Shown: positions 20,845 through 27,986 of the stretch, piece by piece
Numbering within the stretch: the stretch's first letter is position 1
Layout of the letters: the number at the start of each line of letters is the position of its first letter
Source: Temnopleurus reevesii
Lineage: Eukaryota > Echinodermata > Echinoidea > Temnopleuroida > Temnopleuridae
DNA: 27,986 bases
NCBI GenBank assembly: GCA_036244855.1
Contig: BQKZ01000625.1
Span: 51,718 to 79,703 of the forward strand
Direction: 5' to 3'
Made by a program: the position numbers and the translations under genes
The notes under the pieces: generated by a model
The model's database searches: none
What the model was told of the DNA's origin: nothing
What the model saw: the letters and a program-made list of their open reading frames with translations, nothing else

Positions 20845-23560
20845 TAATGCGTGTAGAACAATCGACTGCACTCCGGCTTTCGGTCATATATCGCTTTGTT
20901 TGACATAAACAGAGCGAATTCTACATAAATATGATATTGATGTTAATGATAACTACACGTATGCTTTAGAAATCACACGATTTCTTAAATATAAGCTATT
21001 CATAATTGTATAGTTTGAATGTTTCTTCGACCTTGTTTACAAAAAAACGGTCTTCGATAAGATAATTTCGACCTGCACTGCAAAATAAGAGCTTTGAAAC
21101 GAATTGGTGTTCATTCCCCTTTCAAAAATAAAGCAATGCTTAAAACTCCATCTATCAGAAAGCTCAAAAATTATATTTCATAAAGTATGACTAAAATTAT
21201 GACAAGAAATAATGGTTAAGCACTTGTTATTTGAGAGATTTTGGTCAAAGTAAACAATCAGAGACTCCAGCTTTGACTATATACATCGATCACTTGGAGC
21301 ACAAAATTACAATTCTTTTTCAATCTGCCACTTGAAAACATACCATAATGCTATATAATCAATGACTTTTTCTTGGAGAATTTTTACCCCGCCCGGACAC
21401 ACGCCCACCAGCCCCTAATGCTTATCTAGGGTTTGTGCATGTGCTTCAAGTGAGTCATGGTGACTGCAAAAAATCAAGTTGAAGTATTTTTCTATTGGAA
21501 AGTAAACGACAACAGATTAATAATCGTAATAATTGTTTTGAGGAAATTTTGTATGACTTTGACCAATTATTTTTGGTAATTAAAATAGTTTTGTCCATTA
21601 TATATTTTTTCAAACCTTCTATCCCCGTCACTCCTTTCTCATTTTCTCACTCTCTATATAATACTACTACAGCGTTCATATCATCTTTACTATGCGCATA
21701 TGTGAGTGGGAGGGGGAGGGGGGGGGGGCGGCAATTTCTTTTGATATAACCAGTGTAGCTCCCATGGATCATAAGGAAATTACTCCTTTTAATACAAACT
21801 ATATCAATATTTTCTTGGCAGCTCTGGGGTCGGGATTATGTTAGCTCATCGGCAGAAAAAAAATACTCGACAGTAATTATGGCTATAATATGCCCTCCAA
21901 ATCCCGAATCCGCCTTGTCCCCCACACTTTCTAATATCTGCGCCCATACAAATAAATATAAAAAAATACAAAAAACATATTGCTATTTTTTTTTTATTTG
22001 AAGTCTTTCTTCCTCATCCACTAAGCTTCCCCGCTCGTTATCTCCCAAATTCTATTCCATTATTCATTCTAATGCATTTCATATCATGCTTTTTATATGG
22101 ACGCAGAATTGCAATAATTTTATGTCAATATATCAGTTTTCCGACATATCCGCGAGGATTTGGTTGAATGAAGATACGCATTAAGCAATTACGTTGTTAG
22201 TGAGAACAATGATTGGCATTTAATCATTGAAATTCATCAATACAAAATCATTCAAGCTCATTACGAAACACGATTACCATGATTATGTTGACAAGCTAAA
22301 TTAATTCCTGGCTCAAAACAAGCCTGTGATATATACGGAGGGAGAAATTGTTTACCATTTTCATTTGCTTTGCACGGGATTTATAAGCGTATTTTATTTT
22401 CTATGAAGTTTCAAAACCTGTGGTAAGTAGAGATCAGTTTTTAAATTGTGGAGATTAATTTGTTCAATTTGCTATTTATACACGGTTTCTGTCCAGCGAT
22501 CTTGATATATTGGAATTACTGATATACTGCTTTCGTATAACATTACATTGGGTACTTAGATGTAAATGACAGGACGTTGTTGTATTATATTGTGAGTATA
22601 TATATAATTGATTTATTTTCATATCGAGAATGCGAAATACATTATAAAATCTTCAACGATCAATTTTTTTTGGCCAGGTGAGATTGTGCTTAGTTTTAAT
22701 TGTTTATTTGTTTATTTATTACTCATTTAATTTAAAAGAAAAGAACCATCAGAAAATATTCAGCAATGAAAGAATGAAGAGTAAGTACGGCAGGGAAACA
22801 CAGATAAATGACCCGAGTTGATTTGACACTGTTTGAAGAGGCTGCCTGGGTGAGGAAAGGGTTAACCAAAATAATCATAATCCACGGGTCTTTCTCTCAC
22901 ATGCTTCAAACTTTACCCAATGTCATAATATGATAAGCATTGCTATTTTGATATTGTTTATAGGAATGATTGTACTTTTGTATGATTATTATGCTAAATT
23001 TGGCGTTAGGAATTCATTTCATTTCATTAAACTATTTTTATTTTAATCAACATCTCATTCATCATACAATATCCTATGACAGGAGTCGCGTTACTTTTAC
23101 ACTGAATGACTGTTTAAGTCGGACTGTTTAAGTCGCTTTTCATCATATTTTTTAAATTTACGGTTGAAACATAAGCATTTATAATGGGCAAATTTACTGA
23201 TAGATGCAAATTTTATGCATACCTCTAAAACAAAGGTTGTTCTTGACAGCCCTTAAACTTGCCCGTGGCTCGCCCGACATAGCAACAAGTAATATATGCT
23301 AACTAGAGGTGTTATCAGCCGATGAAGGAATGCCGCGTAACTACGTTTGTTGGCAATAAACGAACATAGATTTGAATATATTAGTAAATCCATCTATTCT
23401 AACCATATTACAATTTGTCATAAGATAATCATGGGAGTAATGCAGCACGATTAATCTATTATACACCATGTACATATACGGTGCAACATGTGCCAGCGCT
23501 CACACATTTTGTCATAAATATTAATCATTATTTGACGCTAGACAGAGCCTGGTTAATTAT
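20845..23560. other. no gene seen
   Basis: Long AT-rich stretch. It contains a poly-G run (21718-21728) and a perfect 14-bp tandem duplication, GACTGTTTAAGTCG at 23108 and 23122. No frame has coding character. Confidence 0.6.
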
Positions 23561-23579
23561 GTCATTCAATGTGTCGGCA

Positions 23580-23590
23580 GCCGCCATTTT
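23580..23590 (-). promoter_or_regulatory. YY1-type motif
   Basis: The minus strand reads AAAATGGCGGC, the YY1 consensus. YY1 sites often sit at animal transcription starts, but no exon is certain here. Confidence 0.25.
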
Positions 23591-24038
23591 GCATCTCTAT
23601 CTTGGCAAGAAAACGCGTTGGGTATTATGTATTTAACACCCGCCTCTTTACGCAGGTTTACCGCAAAACATAGAAAAGTGGTAACACTGCACCTAATGCA
23701 CCTAAAGTAATGCAACATTGCGAGCAACTTATTGAGTTTAATATTGATTTTTCCATAAAAGTGCAATATTTTATGACTTACATGCATTTTAAAAAATGCG
23801 GCAGTCATGGTAATTGTAATGTTCAAACCTGCGCCGTGAAAGATCACTTAATCACAAGTCAGTTTATCTACTGGCTGAGCAACATATTCACTTTTATTGA
23901 CCGATGGACATTAGGACATTAGAACGGTGATAAGCCACGGGCGGATATACTTGACACATTTCACAGAAAATGGATTGTCACCGTTCACGTATACCGAGTC
24001 TAGGTTTGACGCCCTATACTTCGCTCATTTGTCGAAAG

Positions 24039-24121
24039 AAGCGAGCAGCTCAGTCGGTAGAGCGTTTTGCAGGGGAAGAGCATCATCCCCCATGGCGTGG
24101 GTTCGAACCCTACAGCTGCCG
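24039..24121 (+). tRNA. tRNA-like sequence, probably a pseudogene or SINE head
   Basis: An A-box-like CAGCTCAGTCGG (24046-24057) with a perfect 4-bp D stem (GCTC/GAGC) and a perfect B box GGTTCGAACCC (24100-24110) are in the right order. The T stem GTGGG/CCTAC folds. The anticodon region is abnormal: GGGG and CCCC enclose an 11-base loop, and the boxes are about 10 bases too far apart. The 3' acceptor strand AGCTGCC has no full partner; GCAGCT at 24045-24050 overlaps the D arm, as if a few bases between acceptor and D arm were lost. A functional tRNA is unlikely. Confidence 0.45.
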
Positions 24122-24149
24122 CGATTTTTGAAATATTTCCCCAAATCTT

Positions 24150-25400
24150 TCACACTGAGTAAAAAGAAGCAAAAGGTATATTTTTTGTACTTATTTGAAA
24201 CTGTGGATTATGTAGCACTATATGTTACTGTTTATTTTGAATATGCTTTGACATTATTTTGATTAATTTCATAGATCCATTATTGATGTAAATATCTAAT
24301 CGCACATGGCGTGCAAAAATAGATTTACGACAGAATTAATGAAGCATCGATGGGTTTTTTTTTTTGGGGGGGGGGGGAGGGGATAGTTGAAAAATACACC
24401 CCAGAACAAGAGAAGTAATTTTATTTAGCATCTGGGAAGGCTTGAACACATAAGTACTATTTTCTCGCACTTATTACTTAAGGTTTAAAATAACACTTAA
24501 AAACACAAGAGAATTGGAAGTAAAATAAATTGCCCATTCTCAAACCTTAGATGCTAGAGAGCATTTCATTTGTTGGATTGCACCCATTTCCCTCTTTCAC
24601 TTACCCCCCTCCCGACTGGCCAGAAAAGATGAGTCAAACGGAAGAGAGCAATACAATCAAGTCATCTTATTATGACATCATAACCACCGTAAGCACCTGT
24701 TAAATGTACAGCCCGATCCAACCCGGGTGTCATTTTAGCTCATTTAGTAATTCGATTATATATTAGCAATTTTGAAGCAGCATAGAAGTATAGACAGCCG
24801 ATATACTTGAAACGACATTTTTAACAGATTTGCAACGATCGTCATATTTTTCCTTATTCATTTGTTTGTTCGAGTAGGTATTGGTGTCAAACCTTTATAG
24901 ACATTCCTGTTTACTTGATCAATAACATCTTTGATAAGTAATAATAATTGGCATGATTGTCTGAGCACAGTGTATAAAAAAAAATTCCACGATTCCAGTT
25001 ATATGTCCGTGTGCTTTACGAATTGAAGCCCGCGAAAGAGTACTTTTGCATGCGACCATCAAAATAGTTACCCATTGATTAGCATTTCCTCTTATTTGAT
25101 TCGGTAGTGCGATACCCTTTAAATTGTTGCTATGTCGGGATACAATGTTCACGCAACACTAATCTCTGGCTACTGTCAGTTCGGACGATTTTTTTTTACA
25201 AGTCGTCATTAATGTCAAACCTGTTCAACTAACCAATAAAATATTTAACAAGTAATGATGAGTACGATTGCCCTAGCACAATGTAAAAACACACCAAATG
25301 CTCCAACATTTGCTCTTCTATAGATGTCTCATCGTCTGATCCGTGCTCAATTTCAACCTGCCCCTGACCTACCGGATCTCTCCACATTGTGGCTCCTGTC
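24150..25400. other. no gene seen; weak internal duplication
   Basis: A T11-G12 pair lies at 24355-24377. The stretch from GTCAAACCT at about 24887 to 24975 resembles 25213-25290 at low identity. No coding frame is supported. Confidence 0.55.
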
Positions 25401-25409
25401 TGGTCATAG

Positions 25410-25892
25410 GGTTATACAAGAAATATACCTTGTAGCAAGGGGTATGATTCAAGAATCTTGTCACATGTTGCACCGCTAAGAGCTTCTGTCTGTCACTGTC
25501 ACGACTGTCAGATGAAATACTCTTTACTAAGCTTTCGCAAGTCGATTCTGAACAACGCAGGACGTAATATTCATTTTCGCGTGCAAAATTTCGTGTGCAT
25601 AACGAAGAACCCTCAGTTGTCCCTAAAGACCCTGTTGTCTGATGATTTGGCCTCTAAGCTCGCGTTGTTGGAAAAGCGAAAGCCTAGTACTCACAACCTT
25701 GCATACATCCAGAGAGTAATTGAGAGTTTGGTTTTAATCATACGACGTGGTTGGTCCAAACGAGATCAGGGTCTCCATTTGCGACTGGTTCTGCAGAATC
25801 TGAAGGTGCCTAGCAAATCGTCCGTGTTTTCACCAAGGAACAGTCACAAAATGGTCTTGTTGCCTGAAAGCAATTACGAATTCCCGGCATAG
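25410..25892 (+). other. unrecognised 160-codon open frame
   Basis: The frame is open from just after a TAG at 25407 to TAG at 25890-25892. The first ATG in frame is at 25512, so an ATG-initiated product would have about 126 residues. GC content is higher than around it and codon use is mixed. Upstream of that ATG the frame encodes a Cys/His cluster (VCHCHDC). Further on it is basic (LLEKRKPSTHNLAYIQ, then RRGWSKRDQGLHLR). I do not recognise a family. It directly precedes a pair of 235-bp direct repeats and may be the remnant of a mobile-element protein or an exon without its splice partners. Confidence 0.3.
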
Positions 25893-25966
25893 CAACAATT
25901 CAAAGGTATACCGCCTTTTATTATTATTCTACAGGAGAATGATTGTCTTTCGGCTTGACTAACTTC

Positions 25967-26201
25967 GTGAAAACACGGATGGTATCTTACAAGCTTGGCA
26001 GTTGTGCTTCTACTTATTCTGCTACGGTCGTCAAAGTCTCTTGAGAAACTAAAAAGAGATTTGGCAGTGCGGTATTTTAAGGCAGTGGATACGTATGGCT
26101 TTCTTAACTCCGTCGTATGTGTTCTTGGTGCAAATAAAACGGTTGCTGCCATTTCCTAGTTGTCATCTATTGCTTCACAAAGTGAAGTTTGGAAGTGGCC
26201 T
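25967..26201. repeat. 235-bp direct repeat, copy 1
   Basis: This aligns to 26389-26623 with no gaps at about 94% identity, beginning GTGAAAACACGGATGG and ending GGAAGTGGCCT. Both copies carry open frames on both strands; the one shared minus-strand frame begins MAATVLFA. The differences change the protein often, giving no sign of purifying selection. Confidence 0.9.
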
Positions 26202-26226
26202 CGATCAGGGAAAGGCCGGGCAACGC

Positions 26227-26259
26227 GAGGAATGCGGATCTGGTGATTCCGCATTCCTC
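26227..26259. repeat. perfect 12-bp hairpin between the direct repeats
   Basis: GAGGAATGCGGA (26227-26238) pairs with TCCGCATTCCTC (26248-26259) around a 9-base loop. It lies in the 187-bp spacer and is GC-richer than its surroundings. Confidence 0.8.
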
Positions 26260-26388
26260 CAGTAAAGCATCACACATCATCAATGTTCTGCTCTCGATCG
26301 GCGCGAATATATGTTTATATTTTCGGACATTCTTTTTGGTGTTTCACCAAATTAAATAGCGTTAAATATTCGTAAATATTCGTAATCC

Positions 26389-26623
26389 GTGAAAACACGG
26401 ATGGTATCTTACAAGCTTGGCAATTGTGCTTCTACTTATTCTGCTACGGCCGTCAAAGTCTCTTGAGAAACTAAAGAGAGATTTGGCAGTGCGATATTTT
26501 AAGGCAGTGGATGCGTATGGCTTTCCTGACTCCGTCGTATGTGTTCTTGATGCAAATAAAACGGTCGCTGCCATTTCCTAGTTGTCATATATTGCTTCAC
26601 AAAGTGAAGTTGGGAAGTGGCCT
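26389..26623. repeat. 235-bp direct repeat, copy 2
   Basis: Gap-free partner of 25967-26201, offset 422 bases. It ends about 200 bases before the TRIM exon. Confidence 0.9.
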
Positions 26624-26830
26624 GCAAATTAGGAGATATTTATGTGATGAGACCGTTCACGATACGAGAGATTATTGCTTCCAAGAACTATTGTTTATCC
26701 GCTACTGTGTCTTGAATTTTGATTAAGCGTAATGTCAGTTGATACAATATATTTCATATATTTAATGCTTTAATATGTGTGCTTTTCACCATTTGATATG
26801 TTGTATCTATTTTATTTCTCCGCTCGATAG

Positions 26831-27470
26831 ATATTGTTCAGCATCTGTCCACGATGGCAAACTGCAACATGGAACACCTGGAGCGGGAACTGATCTGTCC
26901 TCTCTGCAGCGACTACTTCACCACACCTCTCCTCCTCCCCTGCAACCACAACGTCTGCCACCGATGCGCCAAGTCACAGCTCGGCGGCAACTCGGGGCGA
27001 TGCAGCTTCCACGCTTCCAGTGAGAGTCTCCAATCTACGGACACGAATCATGACACGACGCCGACTTCATCAGCGCCGAGGACAACCGCATCGGCCACTC
27101 GCAAGAGCCGTAAAACATCACTGACATCGCTTTCGAACACACCCACGTCGCCGCTCGACCTCCCCGGCGGCGGATTCAACACGGCGACTCGAAGCTCAAT
27201 GCGGAGATCGTTTCGGGAGCGGAAGAGCGTCACAGGTTCGGGTCCGATCGCGCCGAAAGACAAGGTCAGGGCCAACCGGAAGTTATCATCAGCGGGCAGG
27301 GAGTCGCCTCGGGCAGAGTCGCCCATCTATGAATCGCCGCATACTGATTCGCCCAGGTCCGATATGAACGCAGTACCGCCGGAGACGCCAAGAGGTCGCA
27401 AGGGATCGACAGGGAGTGTTAGCAGTTTGAGCAGCAGGTCAGATTCTTTCAGTGGAACCATTGGTATGAG
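26831..27470 (+). CDS. TRIM-type RING E3 ubiquitin ligase, first coding exon (TRIM36/TRIM46/TRIM9-like)
   Basis: An acceptor (ATTTCTCCGCTCGATAG) ends at 26830 and ATG follows at 26854 in a strong Kozak context (ACGATGG). The 205 codons end at a GTAAGA donor (27471), phase 2. Residues 10-18 (ERELICPLC) and 30-38 (CNHNVCHRC) give the first six zinc ligands of a RING finger: C15, C18, C30, H32, C35, C38. After residue 43 comes a Ser/Thr/Pro/Arg-rich stretch of about 160 residues with SP sites. A long insert splitting the RING before its last Cys pair is typical of TRIM9, TRIM36 and TRIM46; ERELICP favours TRIM36/46. These are ubiquitin ligases acting on the cytoskeleton, with B-box, coiled-coil, FN3 and SPRY domains on later exons, not in the window. 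The GC-rich codons contrast with the AT-rich flanks. Confidence 0.85.
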
Positions 27471-27986
27471 GTAAGAAAACCTACTAACCTGGATATTAAT
27501 TACCCCTCATAGAAGTTGTTTTTGATTAGTTTGCAGAATGATAATGCCCATTCTCCAAAATTGTATAGCTCCGAATCATTATCATAAATAGTTATGGCAG
27601 ATCTTACTTGGTGCACGTGCCACTGCAACCCCCCCCCCCCCGAAAAAACATCAACAACCAGAACAAAATAAAACAAATAACAGTTTTCATGAACACAAGT
27701 GCTTTCCCGTGAATTTCTTGATACGAGGCAGTTTACGCTCAACAACGGAGCGGCTCAACGACGGGAGAACTTTATGGGCGGCCAAAAGGACCAAAATTCA
27801 AAAGAGAGAAAACATAAGAACTTCGCGGACATCCTGCATAGACGAGGGAACCTTTTCACTGACCCGAAATCTAATATCCAGCTCGGTATAGGAGATTTAC
27901 ACGGTACCCCATCTTTATGAGTCTCTAGCACTCAACTGGTACAAATTGATGAAAAAGTAACTGCCTTGATAGACGCTCCAATGTTT
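27471..27986. other. start of the TRIM intron; no next exon seen
   Basis: This begins GTAAGAAAAC. It contains a 13-base poly-C (27629-27641) followed by G and a poly-A. A 73-codon frame at 27699 is basic but lacks the CPxC motif expected where the RING resumes, and no matching acceptor was seen. Confidence 0.5.

Noticed and set aside
27699..27920. 73-codon frame after the TRIM exon
   Set aside because: It lacks the CPxC pair and other features expected of the next TRIM exon, and no good acceptor precedes it.

Overview
The window looks like nuclear DNA of a metazoan, most probably a marine invertebrate such as a sea urchin or another echinoderm. The evidence is AT-rich sequence, GT-AG splice sites with pyrimidine tracts, a tripartite-motif (TRIM) coding exon, abundant short inverted-repeat transposons, tRNA-derived SINEs with an ATT-type tail, and many poly-G tracts. 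No prokaryotic signals such as operons or ribosome binding sites are present. The species assignment is inference.

Layout. Positions 1-715 hold two possible 5' exons with good splice sites, followed by a diverged duplication (894-1961) containing poly-G tracts. Positions 2000-9700 are repeat-rich. They contain a TTAA-flanked inverted-repeat element with a central hairpin (2665-3175), a compact palindromic element (4025-4160), SINE copies (one carrying a 200-bp nested transposon), an ATC microsatellite, a roughly 740-bp foldback element with a second element nested in one arm (7143-7885), and a near-identical tandem duplication split by an N (9253-9621). Positions 9700-16000 are mostly unique AT-rich sequence with a strong candidate 52-nt exon (10985-11036), an inverted-repeat element in a CT microsatellite (13208-13394), and a perfect palindromic RFX X-box (15411-15424). 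Positions 16600-20850 hold one possible coding exon, two SINE copies, a duplicated block, and more inverted-repeat elements. Positions 20850-25400 are largely featureless apart from a tRNA-like sequence (24039-24121). Positions 25400-26623 hold an unrecognised open frame and a pair of 235-bp direct repeats.

The one gene identified with confidence is on the + strand at 26831-27470. It is the ATG-containing exon of a class-I TRIM E3 ubiquitin ligase of the TRIM36/TRIM46/TRIM9 type, ending at a splice donor inside the RING domain. The simplest model is that most of the window is 5' untranslated exons and long introns or upstream flank of this gene, but splicing of the upstream exons to it is not shown by sequence alone.

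No new multi-gene system can be supported. The most interesting signals are the repeat architecture, a set of five RFX-like palindromes, and the fact that all four single-N positions sit next to duplicated sequence, which suggests unmerged haplotypes or assembly joins.
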